Below, in pieces: positions 24,981-34,262 of a stretch of 47,303 bases of DNA. The position numbers were made by a program, and so were the translations under genes. Each line of letters starts with the position of its first letter. The stretch's first letter is position 1. The stretch is from an uncultured Fenollaria sp. (GTDB lineage Bacteria > Bacillota > Clostridia > Tissierellales > Peptoniphilaceae): positions 1 to 47,303 of the forward strand of contig NZ_CAKPYL010000005.1 in assembly GCF_934202865.1 (NCBI RefSeq). Reading direction: 5' to 3'. The notes beneath the pieces are model-generated. The model was not told the DNA's origin, made no database searches, and saw nothing but the letters and a program-made list of their open reading frames with translations.

Positions 24981-26520
24981 TATTCCTCCTTTTATAGTTT
25001 AGTACAGCGTCTAAAGCGTGAACCTTTAGCGCCTTAAGTGATATTACGTAGATGACTAAGGCGATGACGCCTGATATAGCCATCATTAAAAATTTGATTA
25101 TTTTCTTTTCTCCCAAAACTTTTACGCCGAGAGTAAATAGTAAATACATTGCTAGTGCCATGATGATGGAGGCTGCTAGTATCTTTATAAGTGAAATTAG
25201 ATTGTCTTTGATCTCAATATCTGGATAAACTTTCTTAAGCGAGATATATAGTGTGATTGCTGAAACTAATGATGAGATCGATGTAGCTAGGGCAAGGCCT
25301 TTGTGCTGCATAAACTTAACTAGTATTATGTCAAAGGCGATGTTTACTGCGACAGCTATAAGTCCATTGATCATCGGTACTTTAGTCTTTTGCATCGAGT
25401 AGAACACTTTTTCGAATATCATTCTTAATGAGGCAAAGAAAAGTCCTAAGATGTAGAATGTTAGCGCACCTGAGGTCATCAGTGTGGCTGTTTCGTTAAA
25501 CATATTTCTTTGGAAAAGTATCTCAACTATCGGATAGCTTAAAAAAACTATTGCAAAAGTTGCTGGAAGCGTGATAAGTGCGACGATATCGACACTTTCA
25601 CTGATTATGCTTCTGATCTCTTGACTTTCGTTTCTAATCATTGATGACGATAGTTTTGGGAAGATTACAGTTGTTAGTGCCATAACAAAGACAGATATAA
25701 TCATAAGATATATCTTGGACGAATAGTTTAGTACCGAGATTGATCCACTAACTAGCTCTGAGGCTAGTGTTTTGTCTACAACTAAGTTGATTTGATATGC
25801 GCTCGAGCCTATAAGTATAGGTACGATAAGCTTAAACATCTTCGCTACATAAGGGTCTTTGAAGTCAAGATCGGGTGAATATCTGTATCTTTTGTGCTTA
25901 ACAGCAGGGAGCTGAATCAAAAATTGCATGGACGCAGCTATAACGCTAACGAACATCAATAGATCGATATTGCCTCTTCTCGCAAAGAAGATTAGGAAGA
26001 TGATGAATACTAGATTGTACGGTATGCCCATGATGGCATAAGGGCCAAAAACGTTTTCTGATTGCAAAAAGCTCGAGAAAATGTATGTGATTGACAAAAA
26101 CAAAATGATAGGCACACCTATTCTCATTAGGTAGGCTGTGTAGGCAAGCGTCTCGCCAGTAAAGCCCTTCGCTATAAGCTTAGTAATTTGCGGAGCAAAG
26201 ATGTATGACAAAGCGCAAAGGATTAAGGCGATGAGGCCGATGATGTTCATGATTTTGTTCATGAATTTTAATTTACCTCTTTTGCCTTCTTTCTCTTCTA
26301 CCTCTGAAAATATCGGCACAAGCGTAGTGTTTAAGCCACTACCAAGTGCTCCTATCAAAAAGATAACTGCGGTAGTCGCAGCAGTATACATATCAGTCTC
26401 GAGATTGGCACCGTACTTCGATGCGATCATTGTCTCTCTGAAGAAGCCCATGATCTTGCTGATAAGCGTGAAGACGGATATCATCGCGAGTGATTTTATA
26501 ACAGTTTTTTTATTTGACAT
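24970..26520 (-). CDS. murJ: Lipid II flippase MurJ (MviN family)
   Basis: A 516-residue membrane protein with about 14 helices. The start IKSLAMISVFTLISKIMGFFRE contains the conserved Arg-Glu of the first helix (GFxRE), and GSGLNTTLVPIFSE is the second family block, close to the MurJ consensus. It moves lipid II to the outer face for wall synthesis. AGAGGTTT lies before the ATG. The HAD phosphatase gene is 63 bases upstream and the ABC exporter gene overlaps the end, giving a three-gene envelope operon on the minus strand. Confidence 0.9.
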   Translation of the reverse strand: MSNKKTVIKSLAMISVFTLISKIMGFFRETMIASKYGANLETDMYTAATTAVIFLIGALGSGLNTTLVPIFSEVEEKEGKRGKLKFMNKIMNIIGLIALILCALSYIFAPQITKLIAKGFTGETLAYTAYLMRIGVPIILFLSITYIFSSFLQSENVFGPYAIMGIPYNLVFIIFLIFFARRGNIDLLMFVSVIAASMQFLIQLPAVKHKRYRYSPDLDFKDPYVAKMFKLIVPILIGSSAYQINLVVDKTLASELVSGSISVLNYSSKIYLMIISVFVMALTTVIFPKLSSSMIRNESQEIRSIISESVDIVALITLPATFAIVFLSYPIVEILFQRNMFNETATLMTSGALTFYILGLFFASLRMIFEKVFYSMQKTKVPMINGLIAVAVNIAFDIILVKFMQHKGLALATSISSLVSAITLYISLKKVYPDIEIKDNLISLIKILAASIIMALAMYLLFTLGVKVLGEKKIIKFLMMAISGVIALVIYVISLKALKVHALDAVLNYKRRNNEK

Positions 26521-26583
26521 ATATAAACCTCTTTTGTTTTAAATTCTTCTTGAATTTTATCACAAAGCATGGAAAAAATCAAG

Positions 26584-27372
26584 TTATAAGAGGTAATTTT
26601 CAATAAAGTGAGCCGCTCCTGACTCATCGCAATCCTTGGTAATGTAAGTCGCTGCCTCTTTGATTATAGGCATGGCATTAGCCATAGCAACTGAGGCACC
26701 TGTACCCTTAATCATCTCTAAATCATTTTCGCTGTCGCCAAAGCTTATAGTGTCTTTAATATCAATACCAAGCTTATGGATTATTTCATTTATTCCGACA
26801 AGCTTAGATGTCTTTATGCTATTGATATCAGCAAAGTCATCGTTCCATCTCTTAAAGACAGAGTTTTTCATATATGGTATTAGATGCTCTTCGTCAAAGT
26901 CCTTAGTCGTGTATGAATTCATTTGATATATCTTACTTAAATCAAGCTCATCTAGTGAGGCAATCCTTGGTATAGGCACTTCGACGTGGTCATGAACCGC
27001 GTGAACCTTATCATCCACTTTATTAAGTATAACGCCTTCGCGAGTGAAGAGTGATAAGGCAAAGCCAAGCCTATTCGCAGCGTCTACTATGAAGCGAACG
27101 TCCTCTTCCTCCATAAAGTGCTCTGAAACAATTTCTTCGCCTATAACGTTTAAGTTGCCGTTCATGCCGACAAAGCCATCGACCTCAAGAGTATTGTCAA
27201 GAACCTTCATTATATTTGATTTTTCACGGCCCGATGAGATGAAGACCATAATCCCTTTTTCTCTTAGCTTATTCATAGCGGCGATATCTCTTTCACTTAT
27301 CTTATGAGTAGTGAAGCTCACTATCGTCCCGTCCATATCAAAGAAGGCCGCTTTTATATTATTTAATTTCAT
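26584..27372 (-). CDS. HAD-superfamily hydrolase (Cof-like, type IIB)
   Basis: A 262-residue phosphatase. Motif I is AAFFDMDGTIVS with the nucleophile and acid Asp, motif II is VFISSGRE, motif III Lys is in the SKLVG region and motif IV is SFGDSENDLEMIKG. The C2b cap lies in between. Likely substrates are sugar phosphates or flavin/pyridoxal phosphates, but members are promiscuous. The frame opens at 27390; ATG 27372 is six bases after GGAGGT, so I chose it over two upstream ATGs that overlap the RBS. Confidence 0.88.
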   Translation of the reverse strand: MKLNNIKAAFFDMDGTIVSFTTHKISERDIAAMNKLREKGIMVFISSGREKSNIMKVLDNTLEVDGFVGMNGNLNVIGEEIVSEHFMEEEDVRFIVDAANRLGFALSLFTREGVILNKVDDKVHAVHDHVEVPIPRIASLDELDLSKIYQMNSYTTKDFDEEHLIPYMKNSVFKRWNDDFADINSIKTSKLVGINEIIHKLGIDIKDTISFGDSENDLEMIKGTGASVAMANAMPIIKEAATYITKDCDESGAAHFIENYLL

Positions 27373-27480
27373 TTTCATACCTCCATACAATTATTTATAC
27401 CCATTAGCATAATTAATATAATATACTAAGTACTTTTAGTGAAGCTGCTAGCTTGAAAAGGAACAAGCGAATTAGATAAC

Positions 27481-27492
27481 GATAAATTTATC
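27481..27492. promoter_or_regulatory. 12-bp perfect palindrome, possible operator
   Basis: GATAAATTTATC lies 19 bases before the -35 box of the YfcC-family transporter gene. A perfect 6+6 palindrome at this position suits a dimeric regulator acting upstream. The regulator is unknown, and AT-rich chance cannot be excluded. Confidence 0.35.
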
Positions 27493-27511
27493 ACTATAGG
27501 CAAAAAAAGTG

Positions 27512-27540
27512 TTGCATAAGTAGCAGGTTTGTAGTATAAT
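27512..27540 (+). promoter_or_regulatory. Promoter of the YfcC-family transporter gene
   Basis: -35 TTGCAT (27512-27517), 17-base spacer, perfect -10 TATAAT (27535-27540). Confidence 0.75.
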
Positions 27541-27577
27541 TATAGTATCAATAGTAAACAATCATTAAGGAGGTAAA

Positions 27578-29032
27578 ATGATGGAAAAAACAAAAAAGAA
27601 ACGTTCATTAAGTGCTTATAGTATTCTTATTCTAATTATACTATTTGTTGCAATCTTATCATGGATTTTTAATGGAGCACAATTTGCCCCTGTAGTTCCT
27701 AAGGGAGCTGAAGAAGCTGTTACTGAAGTAGCAGGAGCTAGACTTCCAGACATCACAATGAGTTTCTACAACGGCTTTGTTGACGCTATAGATATCGCCA
27801 TCTTCGTATTGGTTATCGGTGGTTTCCTAGCAGTTGTTAACAAGACAGGAGCTCTTGAAGCTGGTATTCACAGACTAGTTAAGAACATGAAGGGTAGAGA
27901 AATGGCTCTTATCGCTGTACTTATGATTCTTTTCTCAATAGGTGGATCAACTTACGGTATGGCAGAAGAAACTGTAGCCCTATATCCTCTAATCATTACT
28001 GCGATGGTAGCTGCAGGCTTTGATACTATGGTTGCTGTAGCAACTGTTCTTCTTGGAGCAGGTGCCGGCGTACTTGGTTCAACAGTTAACCCATTTGCTA
28101 CTGGTGTAGCTATGGACGCACTTAACGGTGCAGGCGTTGAATGTAACAAAGGTACTGTAATTCTACTAGGCGCAATACTTTGGGCAGTTGCTCTAGGTAC
28201 TGCTATGTACTTCGTATTAAGATACGCTAGCAAAGTACACAAAGACAAAGGCTCAACAATATTATCTCTTCAAGAAAGAGAAGTTATGGACAAAGAATTT
28301 AAAACAACTAAGACTGAAGACGAACTTGTTTACACAGGTAGACATAAATTCATTCTAGTTATATTCGCAATTACTTTTATAGTTATGATTATATCATTAA
28401 TTCCTTGGCCAGATTTTGGCGTAACAGCTTTTGAAGGCTGGTCAGCATTCTTGACAGACACAGCACTTGGTGAATGGTACTTCCCAGAAATTTCAGTATT
28501 ATTCTTCCTTATGTCTATAGTTATAGGCTGGATCGGAAGATTATCTGAAAAGGAATTGGTTAACGCATTCGTTGACGGAGCAAAAGACATCTTATCAGTT
28601 GTATTAGTAATCGTTGTAGCAAGAGCAGCATCTGTACTTATGGCTCAAACACACATCGACGCACTTATACTAGATAGATCAGCAACAGCTCTAGCAGGCC
28701 TACCAGTTTACTTATTCGTACCATTTGCATACATCGTATACATCGCACTATCATTCTTCATCCCATCAACATCAGGCCTTGCAACACTATCTATCCCAGT
28801 TATGGGTGGACTAGCTGCTAGACTTGGTTACTCACCAGAAGTTATGATATTAATATTCTGCGCTGCAGAGGGCGTTGTAAACTATGTAACACCAACATCA
28901 GGCGTTGTTATGGGCGCAATACAAATTTCTAAGATGGAATTAGGTACTTGGTATAAATGGGTTAAGAAACCTCTTATATTCACAGTAATATTCTCAATAA
29001 TTGTATTAACTGTAGCAATGATGATATTCTAA
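27578..29032 (+). CDS. YfcC family membrane transporter (C4-dicarboxylate/basic amino acid carrier-like)
   Basis: A 484-residue inner-membrane carrier with about 12 helices. Family blocks seen are IFVLVIGGFLAVVNKTGALE, LFSIGGSTYGMAEETVAL, GAGAGVLGSTVNPFATG, and in the second half FIPSTSGLATLSIPVMGGLA and VNYVTPTSGVVMGAI. The two Gly/Ser/Pro-rich re-entrant segments are typical of this DcuC-related superfamily. Some members exchange arginine and ornithine, others carry dicarboxylates or peptides, so the substrate is open. The gene stands alone with its own promoter, a possible operator and a terminator. GGAGGTAAA precedes the ATG. Confidence 0.87.
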   Translation: MMEKTKKKRSLSAYSILILIILFVAILSWIFNGAQFAPVVPKGAEEAVTEVAGARLPDITMSFYNGFVDAIDIAIFVLVIGGFLAVVNKTGALEAGIHRLVKNMKGREMALIAVLMILFSIGGSTYGMAEETVALYPLIITAMVAAGFDTMVAVATVLLGAGAGVLGSTVNPFATGVAMDALNGAGVECNKGTVILLGAILWAVALGTAMYFVLRYASKVHKDKGSTILSLQEREVMDKEFKTTKTEDELVYTGRHKFILVIFAITFIVMIISLIPWPDFGVTAFEGWSAFLTDTALGEWYFPEISVLFFLMSIVIGWIGRLSEKELVNAFVDGAKDILSVVLVIVVARAASVLMAQTHIDALILDRSATALAGLPVYLFVPFAYIVYIALSFFIPSTSGLATLSIPVMGGLAARLGYSPEVMILIFCAAEGVVNYVTPTSGVVMGAIQISKMELGTWYKWVKKPLIFTVIFSIIVLTVAMMIF

Positions 29033-29048
29033 AATTGTTTACTATCGG

Positions 29049-29075
29049 AGAAGTCCCTTATGGGGCTTCTTTTTT
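29049..29075 (+). terminator. Rho-independent terminator after the transporter gene
   Basis: AGAAGTCCC / GGGGCTTCT stem (one G-U pair), TTAT loop and a T run. Confidence 0.88.
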
Positions 29076-29106
29076 GTACATAGATATAGAAAATAATCTT
29101 CATTTA

Positions 29107-29115
29107 TGATATAAT
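29107..29115 (+). promoter_or_regulatory. Extended -10 promoter of the murB-aro operon
   Basis: TGATATAAT 16 bases before the murB start with a weak -35. The short leader includes TTGGAGG. It is the only clear promoter I see before the 12-gene operon. Confidence 0.55.
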
Positions 29116-29131
29116 TACATTGGAGGAATGT

Positions 29132-30034
29132 ATGGAGAAGATAATTGAAGAAATAAAAAGATTAAATATAGAAACGATTAAAGAGGACGAAAGCTTATCG
29201 AAGTACACTACTTTTAAGATAGGTGGGCCAGCACACGTCTTGGTCGAAGCGAAGAGCGATGAAGAAATTCTAAAGCTAGTGAAGCTCTTTGACGAGATGA
29301 AGGAAGACTACCTTATCATTGGCAATGGCAGTAACCTTCTTATCAGCGATGCTGGCATTGAAAGACCTGTCATAGTACTTGATAAAAACTTTGCTCATAT
29401 CGAGCAAATAGATGAAGTGACTTTATATGCTGAGGCAGGCGCTTCACTTAAGAGCCTTGCCAATAAGGCGCTTGAGCTAGGTCTAGGTGGTCTCGAAGCC
29501 ATATCAGGCATACCTGGAACAGTTGGCGGAGCTGTATATATGAACGCCGGTGCCTATGGCAGCGAGATTAAAGACGTTGTGACTAAGATAAGATATATTA
29601 AAGATGATAGTATAGCCGAAATTAATGCGAGCGAAGCAAATTTTGCTCACAGAAGAAGCATTTTTCAAGAGAAGGGCTACATCATATTAGGCGCCTACTT
29701 TAAATTAGAGAAAAAAGATAAGAAAGATATAGAAGAAGAGCAAAGAGATTACACCCAAAGAAGAAAGGACAAGCAGCCACTTGAGTATCCATCAGCAGGC
29801 TCTGTATTTAAGAGACCAGAGGGCTACTACGCATCGAAACTGATTGAAGACGCTGGACTAAAGGGACTATCCGTCGGCGGCGCCATGGTTAGTAAAAAGC
29901 ACTCAGGCTTTATAATTAACACAGGAAATGCAAGTTTTGATGACGTAGTCACACTTATTGAAAAAGTCAAAGCCATAGTCCTAGAAAAGTTCGCTGTAAG
30001 TCTTGAAGAGGAGATAAGGATTATAAATGAATAA
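29132..30034 (+). CDS. murB: UDP-N-acetylenolpyruvoylglucosamine reductase
   Basis: FAD- and NADPH-dependent enzyme for the second committed step of peptidoglycan precursor synthesis. FAD-binding motifs are KYTTFKIGGPAHVLV and LIIGNGSNLLI; the substrate region has GIPGTVGGAVYMNAGAYG, YTQRRKDKQPLEYPSAGSVFKRP with the catalytic Ser, and SGFIINTG. It is type IIb in length (300 residues). The frame opens at TTG 29120, but that is in the ribosome site; ATG 29132 is preferred. It overlaps the PHP gene by 8 bases. murB-rapZ-yvcK is a common order in Firmicutes. Confidence 0.95.
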   Translation: MEKIIEEIKRLNIETIKEDESLSKYTTFKIGGPAHVLVEAKSDEEILKLVKLFDEMKEDYLIIGNGSNLLISDAGIERPVIVLDKNFAHIEQIDEVTLYAEAGASLKSLANKALELGLGGLEAISGIPGTVGGAVYMNAGAYGSEIKDVVTKIRYIKDDSIAEINASEANFAHRRSIFQEKGYIILGAYFKLEKKDKKDIEEEQRDYTQRRKDKQPLEYPSAGSVFKRPEGYYASKLIEDAGLKGLSVGGAMVSKKHSGFIINTGNASFDDVVTLIEKVKAIVLEKFAVSLEEEIRIINE

Positions 30035-30803
30035 AATTAGATTATATGGCGACTACCATACACATACGATATTCTCATCAGGAACAAAAGGCAACCTTGG
30101 TAGGCACGCCACACAAACACCTGAGGAGAGTGCAAAAAAAGCGTATCTTATGGGCCTTAAGGAGCTTGCAATCACAGATCACGGCCTAGCTCATTACATG
30201 TTCGGCATAAAGAGAAGCAATTTGCCAGTTCTTAGAGAAAGGATTGACAAGCTAAACGAAGAGTATAATGACAAGGGACTTAAGATACTCATGGGTGTCG
30301 AAGCGAATTTGCTAGACTTTGACGGAACCGTGGATCTTGACGAGGACGTAATGAAATACCTAGACATAGTGCTTATGGGCTTTCATTACGGCATAAAGAC
30401 GAAGAACTTCAAGGAACAGATGAAACTATCGATACTGCCGCAAATATCAAAGCCATTCAAAAAATGGCACGAAAGAGTGATTGAGAGGGTTACTGACTCA
30501 TATATCAAGGCGATAGAGAATTACCCGATAAAGATAATTACTCATCCGGGCGACAAGATAGACGTAAACATTGTTAGACTTGCCAAAGCATGTGAGAAAC
30601 ATGGCGTGGCACTAGAAATAAATTCATCGCATAAGAATCTGTCAGTTAAGGACTTAATCAAGATCAAGGACATTGACGTAGACTTATACGTTGGATCAGA
30701 CGCGCATAAATTAGAGCGCGTGGGCGATGTAAAAGAAGCATTAAGAAGAGCTGACGAAGCTCAAATTGATATCAATAGAATCAAGAATATTTATATAGAG
30801 TAG
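30027..30803 (+). CDS. PHP-domain metal-dependent phosphoesterase
   Basis: A 258-residue protein with the four PHP motifs: GDYHTHTIFS at the N-terminus, AITDHG, the Glu of LMGVEAN with GFHYG later, ITHPGDK, and GSDAHKLE near the end. It should hold a trinuclear metal site and hydrolyse a phosphoester; histidinol-phosphate or a nucleotide are possible substrates. It is overlapped by murB and is nine bases before rapZ, a position where many clostridia also have a PHP gene. Confidence 0.88.
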   Translation: MNKIRLYGDYHTHTIFSSGTKGNLGRHATQTPEESAKKAYLMGLKELAITDHGLAHYMFGIKRSNLPVLRERIDKLNEEYNDKGLKILMGVEANLLDFDGTVDLDEDVMKYLDIVLMGFHYGIKTKNFKEQMKLSILPQISKPFKKWHERVIERVTDSYIKAIENYPIKIITHPGDKIDVNIVRLAKACEKHGVALEINSSHKNLSVKDLIKIKDIDVDLYVGSDAHKLERVGDVKEALRRADEAQIDINRIKNIYIE

Positions 30804-30812
30804 GAGGATATT

Positions 30813-31682
30813 ATGGACATATATGTAGTAACAGGCATGAGTGGTGCCGGAAAGAGTTCTTTATTGAATTTCATGGAAGATAACGGATTTTACTGCATTG
30901 ACAATATGCCTCCTGTTTTATTGCCAAAATTCTTTGAGCTAATTGACAGTGAGAACGAAAATATTAACAAGGTAGCCTTTGGTATGGACATAAGGGGCAA
31001 GGAGTTTTTCAATGACATGCTCACTGTGATAGATGGGCTTGAAGAAAAGAATTTAGATTTTAAGCTGATATTTTTAGACGCAAGAGACAGCGAGCTCATA
31101 AAGCGTTTCAATGAAAGAAGAAGGCCGCATCCACTCAGCAAAGACGGCTCACTTAAAGATGGCATACAAAAGGAAAGAGAGATACTTAAAGAGCTTAAGG
31201 ACAAATCCGACTACATCATAGATACAAGCTCAATGAAGAGCAGCGACCTAAAGGATAAGCTATACGAGATACTTTCAAACACTATTACGAGAAAGAAACT
31301 TACCATAGTCGTGGAAAGCTTTGGCTTTAAGTACGGCATTTTAGAAGAGGCAGACCTTGTCTTTGATGTGCGCTTCTTGCCTAATCCATATTATCTTGAT
31401 GATCTAAGGCCATTGTCAGGACTTGACGCAGAGATAAAAGAATTTTTAGAGAAATATGATGCGACTGAAGAATTTTTCCAAAAATTAGTTGATATGCTTG
31501 ACTTTTTACTACCAAATTATATAAAGGAAGGCAAAAATCAATTGACTATAGGTATGGGCTGCACAGGCGGTAGACACAGAAGCGTTTACATGGCTGAAAG
31601 GCTATATGAATATTTAAAAGAAAAGAAGAATTTAACTGTTTTGAAAAATAGAGATATGTATAAAGAGGCTCGCAATGTATAA
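30813..31682 (+). CDS. rapZ: RNase adapter / nucleotide-binding protein RapZ (YvcJ)
   Basis: A 289-residue P-loop protein with Walker A GMSGAGKSS at the start, CIDNMPPVLLPKF, the DARDSELIKRFNERRRPHPL block and the C-terminal GMGCTGGRHRSVYMAERL. In E. coli RapZ senses glucosamine-6-phosphate and guides RNase E; in Bacillus YvcJ hydrolyses GTP and affects competence. It fits the murB context because GlcN-6-P feeds the wall. It overlaps yvcK by eight bases. Confidence 0.95.
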   Translation: MDIYVVTGMSGAGKSSLLNFMEDNGFYCIDNMPPVLLPKFFELIDSENENINKVAFGMDIRGKEFFNDMLTVIDGLEEKNLDFKLIFLDARDSELIKRFNERRRPHPLSKDGSLKDGIQKEREILKELKDKSDYIIDTSSMKSSDLKDKLYEILSNTITRKKLTIVVESFGFKYGILEEADLVFDVRFLPNPYYLDDLRPLSGLDAEIKEFLEKYDATEEFFQKLVDMLDFLLPNYIKEGKNQLTIGMGCTGGRHRSVYMAERLYEYLKEKKNLTVLKNRDMYKEARNV

Positions 31683-32682
31683 TAAGTACAGGAGCCTAAA
31701 CCCTAAGATACTTGCAATAGGCGGAGGAACGGGTTTATCTACGTTGCTTAAGGGTATTAAAAATTACTCATCAGATATAACGGCGATAGTGACCATGGCT
31801 GACGATGGCGGGGGAAGCGGAGTTTTAAGAAGGAGCTTCGGCATGCTGCCGCCAGGCGATGTGCGTAACTGTCTTCTAGCGCTGTCGGATATTGAGCCTG
31901 AGATGAATACACTTTTATCACATCGCTTTGAGAAGGGCGAATTGAAGGGCCAATCCTTCGGTAATCTATTTTTGCTCGCGATGAATGAGATATACGGCTC
32001 CTTTGAAGAAGCTGTCAAGATGGCATCGAGCATACTAAGGGTCAAGGGAACTGTTATGCCAATCACCGTAAACGATGTCAATATTGAGGCGACTTACGAT
32101 GACAAGAGCAAGGCCTTTGGCGAGAGCATATTGCCAGCTGAGGCGATTAAAGACAATAAAAAGATAAAGAGGGTTGAATTGTGTCCGAAGGACGTTGAGC
32201 CGCTTGATGGTGTAATCACAGCTATAAACAAGGCGGACATCATACTTATAGGCCCAGGCAGCTTATATACATCAATCATACCAAATCTGCTTGTTGAGGG
32301 CGTGACGGAAGCAATCCTTTCTTCACCAGCGAAGAGGATTTACGTGCAAAACGTAATGACGCAGCACGGCGAGACCGATGAGATGTCTGTAAAAGATCAC
32401 GTTGAAGCAATTTTCGAGCACTCAGACAAAATTTTTGATTTAATCATCATAAATAATAAGGTCTTAAGCGAGGACCTTAAGAAAAAATATCAAGAAGAGT
32501 ATCAAGAACAAATATTTTTGACTTATGACGACAAGAAATTTTTAGAAGAAGAAGGTATTGATTACATTGAAGGCGACTGCTTGGATGACGGCGACTACGC
32601 CAGACACGACAGCGAGAAGCTTTCGAACATGATTATCGATTATTATATAAGGACTAGAAGGGTAAAGACTTATGAGAAATAA
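31675..32682 (+). CDS. yvcK: YvcK/CofD-like gluconeogenesis factor
   Basis: A 335-residue protein that in Bacillus binds UDP-GlcNAc and is needed for normal cell shape on gluconeogenic carbon. Typical blocks are LAIGGGTGLSTLLKGIKNY, TMADDGGGSGVLRRSFGMLP with PGDVRNCLLAL, and GPGSLYTSIIPNLLV. The translation start is inside rapZ. In most Firmicutes the next gene is whiA; here aroE starts 11 bases before the yvcK stop instead. Confidence 0.94.
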   Translation: MYNKYRSLNPKILAIGGGTGLSTLLKGIKNYSSDITAIVTMADDGGGSGVLRRSFGMLPPGDVRNCLLALSDIEPEMNTLLSHRFEKGELKGQSFGNLFLLAMNEIYGSFEEAVKMASSILRVKGTVMPITVNDVNIEATYDDKSKAFGESILPAEAIKDNKKIKRVELCPKDVEPLDGVITAINKADIILIGPGSLYTSIIPNLLVEGVTEAILSSPAKRIYVQNVMTQHGETDEMSVKDHVEAIFEHSDKIFDLIIINNKVLSEDLKKKYQEEYQEQIFLTYDDKKFLEEEGIDYIEGDCLDDGDYARHDSEKLSNMIIDYYIRTRRVKTYEK

Positions 32683-33454
32683 ATTATTCGTGATAGGTAG
32701 CCCGATTGAGCAGTCAAAGTCACCAGAAGTGATGGCGGACTTTATCAATAGCAGTGGGCTTGATCTTATTTACGAAAAAAGAGAAGTGAATAAAGACGGC
32801 CTTGAAAGCTTTGTAAATGAAGCAAAGACTGGCGAAGTGCTTGGCTTTAACATAACAACGCCACTTAAGGAGGAAATTTTAAAATACGCGGATGAAGTGA
32901 GTGAAGCGGTGAAAATTTTAGGAGCAGCCAATACAGCAAGCCTTGCGAGTGGCAAGATGAGCCTACACAATACTGATTACATCGGCTTTATGAAGGACAT
33001 CGCGAGCCTAATACCAAAGTATGAGAGATACTCCTACGCTGTTTTAGGTACTGGCGGAGCGGCTCGCAGCATTATTTATGCTCTTACTAAGCTAAATATC
33101 TTTCAGATAACTGTTTACACGCGTGACGAGGTCGAAGCGCATTACAAGCTAAAGAACTTCGAAGACGATATCGAGATATATCCTTATGGCTACGGCATGG
33201 ATCAAGATGTCATCATAAACGCGACTGGTCTTGGCATGGCAGGTAGGCTTGATGAGAGCCCATTATCAAAGGAAGACTTTGAGATGAGTAGAGCAGGTTT
33301 TGCTTATGACCTAACATATAACCCCGAAGAGACAAAATTCTTGGCGCTTGCTAAAGAAGCGGGTCTCATCACTATGAATGGCTGGGGCATGTTTATGGGC
33401 CAAGCGGAAGAAGCGTTTAAAATATGGACTGGAGCTGATAGAAATGAACTTTGA
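32672..33454 (+). CDS. aroE: Shikimate dehydrogenase
   Basis: NADPH-dependent reduction of 3-dehydroshikimate to shikimate. Substrate residues are in GSPIEQSKSPEVM, NITTPLKEEI (catalytic Lys) and LHNTDYIGF (catalytic-pair Asp); the cofactor loop is GTGGAARSIIYAL. 260 residues fit. It overlaps both neighbours (11 bases with yvcK, 11 with the DAHP synthase gene), so it is coupled to the whole operon. It is the first of seven genes giving the full chorismate pathway. Confidence 0.94.
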   Translation: MRNKLFVIGSPIEQSKSPEVMADFINSSGLDLIYEKREVNKDGLESFVNEAKTGEVLGFNITTPLKEEILKYADEVSEAVKILGAANTASLASGKMSLHNTDYIGFMKDIASLIPKYERYSYAVLGTGGAARSIIYALTKLNIFQITVYTRDEVEAHYKLKNFEDDIEIYPYGYGMDQDVIINATGLGMAGRLDESPLSKEDFEMSRAGFAYDLTYNPEETKFLALAKEAGLITMNGWGMFMGQAEEAFKIWTGADRNEL

Positions 33455-34262
33455 ACAAGAAAAATCATCAAAGAAATATAAAGAAAAGACAATTATAAAT
33501 ATAGGCGGCAAAAAAATTGGCGAGGGCTTTGCTATTATCGCTGGTCCTTGCGCGTGCGAATCATACGAGTCCCTTCTTGATGAGGTAAAATTTTTATCAT
33601 CTCGCGGTATAAAGTTTATAAGAGCAGGCGCTTTCAAGCCAAGGACGTCGCCATATAGCTTCCAAGGCTTAGGACGTGAGGCACTTGACTATTTCAAAGA
33701 GATAAAAAAGGCCTACGACGTGAAATTTGTCTCCGAGCTAATGGATTTGCGTGAGCTTGATTATTTTATGGACGCAGTTGACATAATTCAAGTTGGCGCA
33801 AGAAATATGCAAAATTTTTCGCTATTAACAGAGCTTGGCAAGATTAATAAGCCTGTACTATTAAAAAGAGGTTTTGCGAATAAGATAAAAGAATTTATTG
33901 CAGCGGCTGAATATATTTTAAAGGGTGGCAACGAAGATGTCATCTTATGCGAAAGAGGTATCAGGACTTTTGAGACAGCTACGAGAAACACACTAGACAT
34001 CTCGAGTGTACCGATTATTAAGAAGTATACAAATCTACCAATCATAGTTGATCCATCACACGCAGGCGGCCTTGATTACTTAGTAAAGCCACTAAGCCTA
34101 GCGAGTGCGGCTGTTGGTGCTGATGGCATTATGGTCGAAGTAAATGACAAGAAGACAGAGGCTCTATCAGATGGGGAACAAGCCATATCATATGATGAGT
34201 TTGATGACTTGTTAGTCGATTTAAAGAAGATACTTAAGGCGATGGACAAGACTTATGAATAG
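33444..34262 (+). CDS. aroF: 3-deoxy-7-phosphoheptulonate (DAHP) synthase
   Basis: Condenses phosphoenolpyruvate and erythrose-4-phosphate, the first step of the shikimate pathway. Seen are IIAGPCACES (metal Cys), GAFKPRTSPYSFQGLG, KPVLLKRG, CERGIRTFE and DPSHAGG (metal His). At 272 residues it is a type I-beta enzyme without an added ACT or chorismate mutase regulatory domain, so feedback inhibition by these domains is absent. The frame opens at 33378 inside aroE; ATG 33444 with GGAGCTGA gives the correct N-terminus. It overlaps aroB by eight bases. Confidence 0.94.
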   Translation: MNFEQEKSSKKYKEKTIINIGGKKIGEGFAIIAGPCACESYESLLDEVKFLSSRGIKFIRAGAFKPRTSPYSFQGLGREALDYFKEIKKAYDVKFVSELMDLRELDYFMDAVDIIQVGARNMQNFSLLTELGKINKPVLLKRGFANKIKEFIAAAEYILKGGNEDVILCERGIRTFETATRNTLDISSVPIIKKYTNLPIIVDPSHAGGLDYLVKPLSLASAAVGADGIMVEVNDKKTEALSDGEQAISYDEFDDLLVDLKKILKAMDKTYE

